Positions 52,416 to 61,293 of a stretch of DNA of 64,000 nt are shown piece after piece. Location of the stretch: contig CAVYYW010000017.1 of NCBI GenBank assembly GCA_963772845.1, forward strand, positions 62,001-126,000. The letters are read 5' to 3'. A model generated the notes under the pieces. It did no database searches and was not told the origin of the DNA. It was given only the letters and a program-made list of their open reading frames with translations. The translations under genes were made by a program, and so were the position numbers. This DNA comes from CAVYYW01 sp963772845 (GTDB taxonomy: Bacteria > Bacillota > Bacilli > Bacillales > Sporolactobacillaceae). Every line of letters starts with the position of its first letter. The first letter of the stretch is position 1.

Positions 52416-54348
52416 TTCCTTTCCTCCCCCGTTTTTTTGTTTGCTTCATAAATATCGCGATACCTAATGGAGGAACAGTTACTTCCATACTGTAGCGCTG
52501 ATTATGATAAGGCTGTTTCTCTACAACCGTCGCCTCTTCATTGCACTGACCTGATCCCCCGAATGCACGTGCATCACTGTTAAAGACTTCAGTATATTTT
52601 CCTGTTGAAGGGACACCGATACGATATGAATGATAAACATCCGGTGAAAAATTACATACGACAATACAATAATCTCCCAGCCGCTTTCCTTTCCTCATAA
52701 AAGTTATGATACTTTGCCGGGAATCATTCGGATCGATCCATTCAAACCCCGCGTTTTCATGATCAAGCCGCCATAAACTGCTTGAATCTTTATAAAATTG
52801 ATTAAGCGCCTTGAAATAGCTTAGAAAGGTTTTGTGAGTTTCATAATCTAAGAGATGCCAGTCAAGCTCTGTTTCATCCTTCCATTCATCAAACTGACCA
52901 AATTCACTGCCCATAAACATTAACTTTTTGCCTGGATGCGTTATAAAATATCCGAAAAGGAGTCTTAGATTCGCGAATTTTTTCCAGTAGTCTCCAGGCA
53001 TTTTATTTAACAGCGAACGTTTTCCATAGACTAGATCGTCATGTGAGAAAGGTAATACAAAGCGCTCAGAAAAGGCGTAAAAGAACGAAAATGTCAAGAG
53101 ATTATGGTGGTTTGGTCTTTCATCGAATTCGAGCTGCATATAGCGAAGCACATCATTCGACCAGCCCATATTCCATTTATGTGTAAAGCCAAGTCCCCCA
53201 TCTTCCGGCGGGGCGGTAACAAGCGGATAATCTGTCGCTTCTTCAGCGATCATAAGTGTGCCTGGAAAGTTCTTTGCCACAGCAGTGTTCAGTTTCTTCA
53301 GAAAGGCAGCAGCTTCCAGATTTTCCTCGCCCCCATACTGGTTTGTAAGGGGTACAGGCTGAGGGTTGCCATGGTTTAAATAGACCATTGATGAAACAGC
53401 ATCGACTCGAAACCCATCAATATGGTAAACGTCAAGCCAGAACATAGCATTTGAAATCAGAAAGCTCACAACTTCAGGCTTGGAGAAATCAAAATTATAG
53501 GTTCCCCAGTTTTGCCTCTCGGACATAATCGGGTCAACTGGTTCATAAAGCGGTGTCCCATCAAATTTACCTAGTCCATGTGCATCCTTACAGAAGTGGA
53601 CCGGTACCCAGTCCAACAGCACACCGATTTCTTTTTGATGACAGCGGTCGATAAAGTACATCAGATCTTCTGGTGCTCCGTAACGGCTTGTTGCCGAAAA
53701 ATATCCAGTGATCTGGTAGCCCCATGATCGATCATAAGGATGTTCCATGATCGGCATCAATTCAATATGGGTGTAGCCGCAATCAGCGACATAATCAACC
53801 AGCGTCTCTGCCAGTTCACGATAAGAGTAATATTTACCCTCCTGGTTTTTTTTCCAGGTCCCCAGATGCACTTCATAAATATGCATCGGTTTATGCTGAG
53901 AATCCGTTTTTTTTCTGTTTGAAACCCACTTTTTATCCTGCCATTCATAAGCATCCAACCGGCTGATAACCGAAGCTGTATTCGGACGTTTTTCCGAAAA
54001 GAAGGCGTAGGGATCAGCTTTAAGAAGTTTCTCGCCATCTTGGGTTTCAATTTCATACTTATACAACTGTCCTTCTTGAAGATCTGGAATAAACAGGATC
54101 CAGATTCCTGAATGGCTGATCCGCTCCATACGGTGCCCTGAACCATTCCAATTGTTAAAATCCCCGGCGACTGCCACACTCGCTGCGTGAGGAGCCCACA
54201 CCGTAAAACGCACCCCGTCAGCTCCCTGGTGCTTTACCAAATGCGCGCCAAGTGTTTTATAGCTTTCATACAAATTCCCCTCGTGAAAGAGATACACTTC
54301 AAAGTCGCTTAAGTCAATATCATGCTGATTTCCAGCCAGAGATTCCAT
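52405..54348 (-). CDS. glgB: 1,4-alpha-glucan branching enzyme
   Basis: 647-residue GH13 enzyme that makes alpha-1,6 branches. An N-terminal carbohydrate-binding domain (about 25-130) is followed by the barrel with IDGFRVDAVSSMVYLNHG (nucleophile Asp), LMIAEEATDYP (acid/base Glu) and FVLPFSHDDLVYGKRSL (third acid). The C-terminus is short and basic. AAAGGAGGCTTCAAA before the ATG. First gene of the glgB-glgC-glgD-glgA operon. A TTGACA at 54489-54484 and GATAAT at 54464-54459 upstream are a weak promoter candidate (19-base spacer). Confidence 0.96.
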   Translation of the reverse strand: MESLAGNQHDIDLSDFEVYLFHEGNLYESYKTLGAHLVKHQGADGVRFTVWAPHAASVAVAGDFNNWNGSGHRMERISHSGIWILFIPDLQEGQLYKYEIETQDGEKLLKADPYAFFSEKRPNTASVISRLDAYEWQDKKWVSNRKKTDSQHKPMHIYEVHLGTWKKNQEGKYYSYRELAETLVDYVADCGYTHIELMPIMEHPYDRSWGYQITGYFSATSRYGAPEDLMYFIDRCHQKEIGVLLDWVPVHFCKDAHGLGKFDGTPLYEPVDPIMSERQNWGTYNFDFSKPEVVSFLISNAMFWLDVYHIDGFRVDAVSSMVYLNHGNPQPVPLTNQYGGEENLEAAAFLKKLNTAVAKNFPGTLMIAEEATDYPLVTAPPEDGGLGFTHKWNMGWSNDVLRYMQLEFDERPNHHNLLTFSFFYAFSERFVLPFSHDDLVYGKRSLLNKMPGDYWKKFANLRLLFGYFITHPGKKLMFMGSEFGQFDEWKDETELDWHLLDYETHKTFLSYFKALNQFYKDSSSLWRLDHENAGFEWIDPNDSRQSIITFMRKGKRLGDYCIVVCNFSPDVYHSYRIGVPSTGKYTEVFNSDARAFGGSGQCNEEATVVEKQPYHNQRYSMEVTVPPLGIAIFMKQTKKRGRKGNGS

Positions 54349-54815
54349 TTTGAAGCCTCCTTTACAAGGTTGACGATCTTTTGCTTACAAGAAGCTCTTA
54401 TTAAGTATTTCGCTGTCAAACACCTGATTCCTTTGTATAAAGAGGGAATTTATAATTAATTATCTGAATTTTATGTCGTATTCTGTCAACTTTTAATGAA
54501 AGCTCATAAAAAACCCTAAAATGCAAAAAAACCAATCAAGGAGAAGTGAATTTTTGCTATTTTAATTTTCGGTTCTTCCACAGAAAGGCAGGCATATTCA
54601 TGACCTGTTTCCTTGTGTTCTTCTCAATATAAGAGGCAAGAGGCTTATCCTTTTACTAGTAGGCAAATCCCCTAGAAAGTATGAGACGCCAGCAAGACCA
54701 GTTAGAGGCAACTGAAAAGTCAGCTATTTGAAAAGAAAGATTTACTCGCTTACCAGGTTCGACCTCATCACTTAGAGAACATTTCGCCTTCTTGTTATTG
54801 TCCATTATTTACCAT
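54349..54815. other. glgB upstream region running into repeats
   Basis: About the first 190 bases are AT-rich and contain the weak promoter candidate described under glgB. From about 54,700 the border-like motif GCAACTGAAAAGTC appears and the repeat block begins. No gene seen. Confidence 0.5.
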
Positions 54816-55023
54816 ATGAACGCCCTTTCTCCTGTTTTTTGACCCCGTTTGGTCGTTCATCGCCCTTATGAACGCCCTTTCTCCTGTTTTTTGACCCCGT
54901 TTGGTCGTTCATCGCCCTTATGAACGCCCTTTCTCCTGTTTTTTGACCCCGTTTGGGCGTTCATCGCCCTTATGAACGCCCTTTCTCCTATTTTTTGACC
55001 CCGTTTGGGCGTTCATCGCACAA
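54816..55023. repeat. 52-bp tandem repeat of a hairpin unit, four copies
   Basis: Copies begin at 54816, 54868, 54920 and 54972, near-identical. Each starts ATGAACGCCC, has the centre CTCCTGTTTTTTGACC and ends GG(T or G)CGTTCATCGCCCTT, so its ends pair as a hairpin. A diverged single copy is at 27878-27926 (ATGAAGGGCA...TGCCCTTCAT). Confidence 0.88.
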
Positions 55024-55104
55024 AAGCTAAGCCGCCGCGTTCGCTCCTCATGGCGGGATCTGCAACAAAAAGTTTGATTAAAGCGAAAGGTGTGAGACTT
55101 GAGA

Positions 55105-55302
55105 CTCCTCGAAAATGCGCATGCCCAGTAGATGAAAGCCAGAAATACCCGCGACTCCTTGAAAATGCGCATGCCCAGTGATGAAAGCCAGAAATACCCG
55201 CGACTCCTTGAAAATGCGCATGCCCAGTGATGAAAGCCAGAAATACCCGCGACTCCTTGAAAATGCGCATGCCCAGTGATGAAAGCCAGAAATACCCGCG
55301 AC
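55105..55302. repeat. 49-bp tandem repeat, four copies (second locus)
   Basis: Units start near 55105, 55155, 55204 and 55253, with a fifth junction at 55302. Each reads CTCCTTGAAAATGCGCATGC, then CCAGTGATGAAAGCC and AGAAATACCCGCGA. It is the same unit as the array at 28071-28330, 27 kb away, but internally more uniform, so the amplification here is more recent or homogenised. Confidence 0.87.
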
Positions 55303-55309
55303 TCCTACG

Positions 55310-55930
55310 GGATCAGCACGCGTCCGAAGATCCATTTTGGCGCCCAAAGAGACCACGCCAAAGTTAGCTGAGGCCGTGCCCGTGGAAAGCAAGGGTATTT
55401 CCGCTTTCAATGGATGGCAACCGCATTTTCTTCGTGCGGTGTGGGTTCAAGGAGGCAGTTTCAAGTCCTACGGAATCAGCACGCGCCCGAAGATCCACTT
55501 TGGCGCACAAAGAGACCACGCCAAAGTTAGCTGAGGCCGTGCCCGTGGAAAGCAAGGGTCTTTCCGCTTTCAATGGATGGCAACCGCATTTTCTTCGTGC
55601 GGTGTGGGTTCAAGGAGGCAGTTTCAAGTCCTACGGGATCAGCACGCGTCCGAAGATCCATTTGGCGCCCAAAGAGACCACGCCAAAGTTAGCTGAGGCC
55701 GTGCCCGTGGAAAGCAAGGGTATTTCCGCTTTCAATGGATGGCAACCGCATTTTCTTCGTGCGGTGTGGGTTCAAGGAGGCAGTTTCAAGTCCTACGGGA
55801 GCAGCACGCGCTCGAAGATCCACTTTGGCGCCCAAAGAGACCACGCCAAAGTTAGCTAAGGCCGTGCCCGTGGAAAGCAAGGGTATTTCCGCTTTCAATG
55901 GATGGCAACCGCATTTTCATCGTGCGAGGT
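55310..55930. repeat. About 163-bp tandem repeat carrying the hairpin core, four copies
   Basis: Each unit contains CACGCG(T/C)CCGAAGATCCA, the ACTTTGGCG/CGCCAAAGT hairpin arms, GGCCGTGCCCGTGGAAAGCA, GGGTATTTCCGCTTTCAATG and CGCATTTTCTTCGTGCGGTG. Units start near 55317, 55480, 55647 and 55806. A further partial family copy with GAGCAGCCTAGAGC runs to about 56060. Long frames on both strands (up to 149 codons) come from this repeat and have no independent support. Confidence 0.85.
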
Positions 55931-56196
55931 GGAATCTAAGATGTAAATTCAAGTCCTTTGGAATCAGCGGTCTAAGCGAGACCCCACAGCGCAATCATTG
56001 CCTCAATGCGCGAGGAGGCTCGCGGATCGCCCGTGGAAAGCGAGCAGCCTAGAGCAAAATCAACAGGCAAGGCGAAACCGAGCTCATTTCTCAGTGGCAT
56101 TCAACATTTGCTAAAGGCGCAAGGAGGCTAACGAATCGCTCGCGGAATGGGAGCAGTATTCGCTATTCGCTCCAACGGATTTCTCTACACAAAGAA

Positions 56197-56219
56197 AAGC
56201 TTCCCTCAAGGGGAAGCTT
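56197..56219 (-). terminator. Terminator of the GH15-like gene
   Basis: AAGCTTCCC and GGGAAGCTT pair around TCAAG. On the minus strand TTTTC follows. It lies six bases after the stop. Confidence 0.75.
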
Positions 56220-56224
56220 CCTTA

Positions 56225-57269
56225 TTACTGATCATCAGCAGTTAATTCATATGGGGGATGATCCAGCTCTCTTTTTTCCATTTTATTTAAAAAAGTATAA
56301 GACAATGAGACAGCCCAGGCAAGCGGTGTATTAACATTGGGTTTATCTGTTCCGCCAATATAAAGCTCAGGGATTTCCCAATTATCAGGTGTTATATTAC
56401 GCGTCTTTTCGATATATTCTTTCGCTTTATCAAACATGCCTAATTCACTGTAGCACATGCCTAGCCAAGGGAGCCCCATGCACCATTCCGCTTCGCTTCC
56501 TTCGTTGTAATACTGATCATTCTCATATCGGATACATCCATATTTTCTCTCAAGACGGGTTGATCACCGAATTTAGGATCGTCATTGCTGTTTGGCGGTC
56601 AACCACCTGATAAGGATAAATCAGGGATAGCAGCGCGAGATCTGTTTCCTTCGTTTCACTTTCTCTCGGCAAAATAAACCGCAGTGTTTCCTCACCCTTT
56701 TGGATCAATTCTTCTTTAACATTAACTAGCATTTTTACAGCCTTTAATCCTGCGACACATGCACCCACGCTTGATGCATGGACTTCCATGTTCTCTTCCC
56801 ACATTCCATTATCTTTCGCCTGCCAGTAACGGACACATTCAAGATAATCGACAAGCTTTTGGATGATTCGAAGATCTTCTTCACTCGTAACCACTTTCTG
56901 GCCATGACGGATACCTTCTCCAGCTCCCCAAAGGAAGGCTCCTATTGCATCATTTTGAGCGTGCCCCCACTCCTGATCGATTTCCTTCAGATCGGTCGAA
57001 TAGCGGGCGTGAATGTACTCATAAAGGTATACCGGTTTTTTTTGTGTATGAATATCAATTTTCCACTCATAACTTCTAAACAGATTAAATAAGGCTTCAT
57101 ACGCTTTTTCATAACGTTTGGACGGACTATGAAGAAATGGAAGGACGGTATAAAAGACATCCCGGATCCAGACGTAATTGTAATCCTCCGAGATACTGGC
57201 TGTGTAAGCGCCGTTCTCCAATCTCATTCGGTCCAGCACTTCAATTGCTTTGTCAAAGTTCATGTTCAT
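56225..57269 (-). pseudogene. GH15-like glucosidase (glucoamylase family), one frameshift
   Basis: Two frames together give about 348 residues of an alpha/alpha-barrel glucosidase. The first (57269 to about 56560) has DYNYVWIRDVFYTVLPFL near the N-terminus and WEENMEVHASSVGACVAGL in the middle, both typical of bacterial GH15-related enzymes; the second (to 56225) has YNEGSEAEWCMGLPWLGMCY. At about 56555-56560 one extra base (in GATCAACCCG) ends the first frame; skipping it gives the expected TRLERKYGCIRYENDQ. The protein is cytoplasmic and would release glucose from glycogen-like glucans, taking the place of the missing glgP. A perfect cre box lies upstream. Confidence 0.8.
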
Positions 57270-57359
57270 TTATGACCCTCCTTTAACGGGTTAAGAGCAC
57301 TGTTTCTATTATTAGCACTTCCGTTTTTTCTAAACGGTCTAATGCTTTGATTCATTTTT

Positions 57360-57373
57360 TGTAAGCGTTATCA
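57360..57373. promoter_or_regulatory. cre site (CcpA binding)
   Basis: TGTAAGCGTTATCA matches the CcpA consensus TGWAANCGNTNWCA at every defined position. It lies 91 bases upstream of the GH15-like start, so carbon catabolite repression of glucan breakdown is likely. Confidence 0.75.
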
Positions 57374-57550
57374 TTTAACGATCATGCAACTGTTCACAGC
57401 TATTATATTTTATGCAGAGCCATGCCTTATGTTTATGCGGCAGCCCGTTGATCAAGAAAAGAATACTTAACTACTTCCCTTGGTGCCATGACCTTAAACA
57501 ATACTTGTCATTTATAAACGAAAAATGAATCCGTCACAGGAATTTTGTTC

Positions 57551-57575
57551 AATATCCTATCCCCGCTCATATAAT
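57551..57575 (+). promoter_or_regulatory. Candidate mother-cell promoter of tgl
   Basis: CATATAAT at 57568-57575 matches the sigma-E/sigma-K -10 (CATACAAT) at 7 of 8 positions; AATAT at 57551 may be the -35. It lies 36 bases before the tgl start. The region 57270-57550 upstream otherwise holds only the cre site. Confidence 0.35.
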
Positions 57576-57611
57576 TTTATGAAGCTGTGCTCAATGGGAG
57601 GGACTTCAAAA

Positions 57612-58445
57612 ATGATAAAAATTAATCAACAGCTGATAAAAGAAAATCAAATAGATCAAGGGAATTTTTCACAGTCGGAAGCAGCCATTATTGAGATGAT
57701 GGGGAAGTACAGCAAGGTATATGAATTCAGCACGTTAGAGGCACTGGAATTTGAACTGGCTCTGAGACAGGAAACGATCAAATCCGCTATTCTGTTATTT
57801 AAAAGCGGAGCTAGATTCGCCACCTTTAGAACATCAAGGTGCAACCCTCAATATTGGATCAGAAACAACAAAGGGGGATTCGCCCTGAGACCCGATGTGC
57901 TCCCTAAATCAGCCATTGACGACATTTTCAATAATGGCAGCAAATATGCCTTCGAGTGTGCCACCGCCATTGTTATTGTTTATTATAAAGCAGTTTCAGA
58001 ATCGATTAAAAAAGATCAATTTAACCGGCTATTTGCTGATCTTTTACTTTACGACTGGAATTACGATGAGGATCTTCGACTGGATCTTCAAAACGGAACC
58101 GATTATTTACCTGGGGATTGTCTTTATTTCAGCAATCCTCAGCATGATCCGAAAACCCCTGAATGGCAGGGGGAAAATACAATACTTCTGGAAGAGAATC
58201 TTTATTATGGCCACGGAATCGGAATTGGCACCAAACAGCAGATGATCCAGGTGCTTAATAAAAAACGCGAGAAAAATGCTGACAAATCAGCATTTCTTGA
58301 AGAACAGACCCTGCGTCTTGATTACAACTATTTAAGCCAGTTTCGAAAAAAAGATTTCCGGCTAAATTCTTTATCCCGACGAGCCTTTTATGAAAGCTCC
58401 AACCTTGCCGTTTCGGAAATCGGCACACAGACTTTCTTACACTAA
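57612..58445 (+). CDS. tgl: Protein-glutamine gamma-glutamyltransferase (spore coat transglutaminase)
   Basis: 277 residues. It cross-links coat proteins through Gln-Lys bonds in sporulating cells. YAFECATAIVIVYYKAV holds the catalytic Cys near residue 115; GDCLYFSNPQHDP and YYGHGIGIG are strongly conserved in Bacillus Tgl. It is longer than B. subtilis Tgl (245) by a C-terminal extension after LDYNYLSQF. The ATG at 57612 has GGGAGGGACTTCAAAA upstream; the longer frame to 57525 would run through the likely promoter. Confidence 0.93.
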   Translation: MIKINQQLIKENQIDQGNFSQSEAAIIEMMGKYSKVYEFSTLEALEFELALRQETIKSAILLFKSGARFATFRTSRCNPQYWIRNNKGGFALRPDVLPKSAIDDIFNNGSKYAFECATAIVIVYYKAVSESIKKDQFNRLFADLLLYDWNYDEDLRLDLQNGTDYLPGDCLYFSNPQHDPKTPEWQGENTILLEENLYYGHGIGIGTKQQMIQVLNKKREKNADKSAFLEEQTLRLDYNYLSQFRKKDFRLNSLSRRAFYESSNLAVSEIGTQTFLH

Positions 58446-58471
58446 TTACGATTTGATTTAATAAAAAACCT

Positions 58472-58492
58472 CCACAGGGCTATGCCCTGTGG
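58472..58492. terminator. Bidirectional terminator between tgl and the aldolase gene
   Basis: CCACAGGGC and GCCCTGTGG form a perfect 9-bp stem around TAT. An A-rich left flank and TTTT on the right let it work for both convergent genes. Confidence 0.85.
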
Positions 58493-58499
58493 TCCAGTT

Positions 58500-59597
58500 T
58501 TACTTAACCAAAGCTTCTCTGATCCGCTCATCAAGTATTTGAATAGCCTTTTTTAATATTTCCTTTGGTACTTCCTCATACTGATCACCAATACTAACCT
58601 CATAATTAACTGTGCTGCCTGATTCACGTAAATATCCGGTAAGTCCGACCCCTGTATCATGATAAATATCTATTAAGATTGGCTGCAGCTTTTCTTTTGG
58701 AACATCGAAATGAACATGAAACATATTCGAAACGGGTACCACCGGCTGTGTAGAGACGGCATGGCATTGATTGAAGAGTGCCGCTAGCTCTATTGCCTCT
58801 TCATAATAATGCTCCATTTTGTCTATTCTTTTATTAAAATAATAGTCAGCACTGATGATGTAAGGATACAGACTGAACAGGTCACCGCCGTGCCGTCTTT
58901 TCCATATTTTTGATTTCTCTGTAAAGTCACGATCACCTGCAAGAATGGCCCCTGACACGCCGCCAATACCCTTGTAAAATGAGACATAGACACTATCAAA
59001 TAGATCGCATATCTCATTAGCTGATTTTTGATAGTATGGTAGACTCTCAAACAGTCTAGCACCATCTAAATGCAGCTTAATATTGTTTTCACGGCAGTAA
59101 GCAGATATGGCTTCGAGCGTCTCGTAATCCGGCAATTGCCCGCCAATCTCTCGCTGAGGCAATTCGAGTAATAAGCTGGAAATGTCCTCGTTCAGATTTA
59201 TAACATCTTCCAATTGAATAAGCCTGTCTTTATTCGCAAGCAGAATAGGCTCGATATGGTGAAGTTCTTTTAACCCGTCCTCTTCATGAATCTCTAAATG
59301 ACAAAGCGGATGATAGGCGACTTTTTTTAAGTTGTTTTGATCACACCAGATTCGAAGCGCAATCTGCTGTGCCATCGTGCCGCTTGGGAAAAAGACAGCC
59401 GCTTCTTTCCCAAGAAATTCTGCCATCTTCTTCTGAAAATCATCAATAAAATTGCCTTTTCCGTAAACATCGCTGCTCTTGTTTCCGTCAACGTTTTTCA
59501 AGGCCTCCTGCAGCAGGGAAATATTATTGTCTCCATGCCCTCCAATACGGTAACGGCTTTTTTTGAAGGCTTCTCTTAATAAGTCAGTATCGTTCAT
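58500..59597 (-). CDS. Threonine aldolase/beta-eliminating lyase family PLP enzyme
   Basis: 365 residues, fold-type I PLP enzyme. FFPSGTMAQQIALRIWC is the cofactor phosphate-binding part, HLDGARLFESLP gives the Asp that pairs with the pyridine nitrogen, and DSVYVSFYKGIGGVSGAIL carries the Schiff-base Lys. The closest general class is low-specificity threonine aldolase, though other beta-eliminating lyases share the motifs. Single gene with AAAGAGG upstream. Confidence 0.85.
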   Translation of the reverse strand: MNDTDLLREAFKKSRYRIGGHGDNNISLLQEALKNVDGNKSSDVYGKGNFIDDFQKKMAEFLGKEAAVFFPSGTMAQQIALRIWCDQNNLKKVAYHPLCHLEIHEEDGLKELHHIEPILLANKDRLIQLEDVINLNEDISSLLLELPQREIGGQLPDYETLEAISAYCRENNIKLHLDGARLFESLPYYQKSANEICDLFDSVYVSFYKGIGGVSGAILAGDRDFTEKSKIWKRRHGGDLFSLYPYIISADYYFNKRIDKMEHYYEEAIELAALFNQCHAVSTQPVVPVSNMFHVHFDVPKEKLQPILIDIYHDTGVGLTGYLRESGSTVNYEVSIGDQYEEVPKEILKKAIQILDERIREALVK

Positions 59598-59670
59598 AAT
59601 AAAAAACCTCTTTCATTTTATTATTTGGTATGGCCAGTTTTCTACCTTTCACATATTGACTATTAAACAC

Positions 59671-60186
59671 TCATATTCTTGAATCAATCATGATCTTTGA
59701 TCTTTTTACTTTTTTGCGATAGAGCCGCAAAAAACGAAAGCGGTTGTACCTTTGGGCAACTATGCATGGAAGATTAGCAGCCGCTGCATAAACGATCATC
59801 ACCATGCCCGTCACTGCATCATTCCACAAGAAGAAAAACAGAGAAGCTGCAAAGCAAATCCAATGAGTCAGCTCGGCCCGTCGGGTTTCAGTCATGAATT
59901 TCTGCAAATAATCAAGCGTTGCTTCAGCAAGGCTTTTTTTGGCAAAACCCTCACTAAACCATCCTCCGCCATCAGGCAAATAGGATTTCCAGCTTTTAAT
60001 TCTTAAAACGCGTTCATATATCCGGCCACCCTGCTCAAATCCGTACCCTTGAAAAATAGGCTCCTTCCGTTCAAACCAAGGGGAAGGCAGTTTTAGGCAT
60101 AAGTAAGAAACACCAAAATGAATGACAAGCCAGGCAAAGACATCCAAGAAGAAGGTCAAAAGAGACGAAAGCTCTACTACCCTCAT
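59671..60186 (-). CDS. crtO: Glycosyl-4,4'-diaponeurosporenoate acyltransferase
   Basis: 171 residues with several membrane segments. SPWFERKEPIFQGYGFEQGG and KSYLPDGGGWFSEGFAKKSL match the conserved half of staphylococcal CrtO, which adds a fatty acid to the sugar of staphyloxanthin. Its start overlaps the crtQ stop by four bases (ATGA), preceded by AGGAGGAGAATAA, so the two are coupled. Last gene of the minus-strand carotenoid unit. Confidence 0.85.
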   Translation of the reverse strand: MRVVELSSLLTFFLDVFAWLVIHFGVSYLCLKLPSPWFERKEPIFQGYGFEQGGRIYERVLRIKSWKSYLPDGGGWFSEGFAKKSLAEATLDYLQKFMTETRRAELTHWICFAASLFFFLWNDAVTGMVMIVYAAAANLPCIVAQRYNRFRFLRLYRKKVKRSKIMIDSRI

Positions 60187-61293
60187 TTATTCTCCTCCTT
60201 GGTTTCCACGGTTAGCTGGCGCCCTTTCCATTCAACACGCCGTTTCCCAAACGATTGAACTCCCGAGTAAATAAAGATAACAAGGAACATGAGTAAAGGA
60301 ACAGGAAAAACAAGCGATGTCCAGATTTGAAACCGGCCGGTTCTTGACAGTTTTAGGCCAATCGTTGCTGCGTAAGCAAGATAGAATATGGCAAGGACAA
60401 TTTGACTTCTGAGCGTTTCTGAGTAAATGCCTGCCACAGAAGTCGCAATGGTGACACTGCCTGCTATCCATAAAATAATCAAGACTAAGATCTGCCACTG
60501 GGTTTTCGCTGCACCCAGCGCAAAGCTCTTCGACCAGCCTTGCACAAGACTCTTAAATCCCTCTGGATACATACGATAATGAACACTGCCTTTCCCAAGA
60601 AAAGCCTGAATGCTGAATCCTTGTTCCCTAGCGGAGTCGCAAAATGCATAATGCTCCAAGATTTCTCCTTTAACCCGCTCATGCCCTCCAAGTGTTTCAT
60701 AGACCGTGCGATCAATCATTAAGACCGGACCATACCCTCCTTTTTTAAGAGAATTCAGGTCTTCCAATAACAAACTCCCCAATGGAAGCGATCGAGATTA
60801 ATTGAAAGAAGGCAGAAAACTGTTCATAAAAATGCTTTGTTTCATGATAAGGCTGCAGCGTCAGCACATCTAGGCATCTGTCTTCAAAAGCTGCCGTTAG
60901 TTTTTCAATCCCCTTTTGTTGGACCGCCACATCTGCATCAAGGAAAATCAGAATGTCTCCCGTGGCAGCCTTTGCGCCTTCTGAACAGGCCCATGATTTG
61001 CCATGCCATCCTTCAGGGAGCGGCAACGGCTTAATGACCGACGCCCCTTTCATTTCAGCAATGTGGGCTGTGCCGTCTGATGACTGATCATCTGCAACAA
61101 TAATTTCGTATGGCTGAGATGCCTGACCCTTTAGGCTGTCCAGAAGCTTTTTAATATTATTCGCTTCGTTTCTGGCAGGTATGATGACTGAAACCCGACG
61201 ACGATTGTTCATTACAGCCGGTTCCAAAACCGATAACCGCCATAATAAAAGCCAGCTGGAAATGAGACCCATAGCAATAATAATCACATTCAT
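60183..61293 (-). pseudogene. crtQ: 4,4'-diaponeurosporenoate glycosyltransferase, one frameshift
   Basis: Two overlapping frames together make about 370 residues of a GT2 enzyme. The first (61293 to 60745) has VSVIIPARNEANNIKKLLDS, IVADDQSSDGT and FLDADVAVQ (D-x-D). The second (60782 to 60183) has GGYGPVLMIDRTVYETLGGH, MYPEGFKSLVQGWSKSFALG and C-terminal membrane helices, as in CrtQ. The first frame stops after GRPEFS; removing one base in the GAATTC stretch near 60752 joins it to LKKGGYGPV. It is either decay or a sequencing error; if real, glycosylated carotenoid is not made by this gene. Confidence 0.82.

Noticed and set aside
55310..55930. Long open frames on both strands (up to 149 codons) as repetitive proteins
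   Set aside because: They come from GC-rich tandem DNA, have no ribosome binding sites, appear in several frames at once and match the same DNA in opposite orientation elsewhere.
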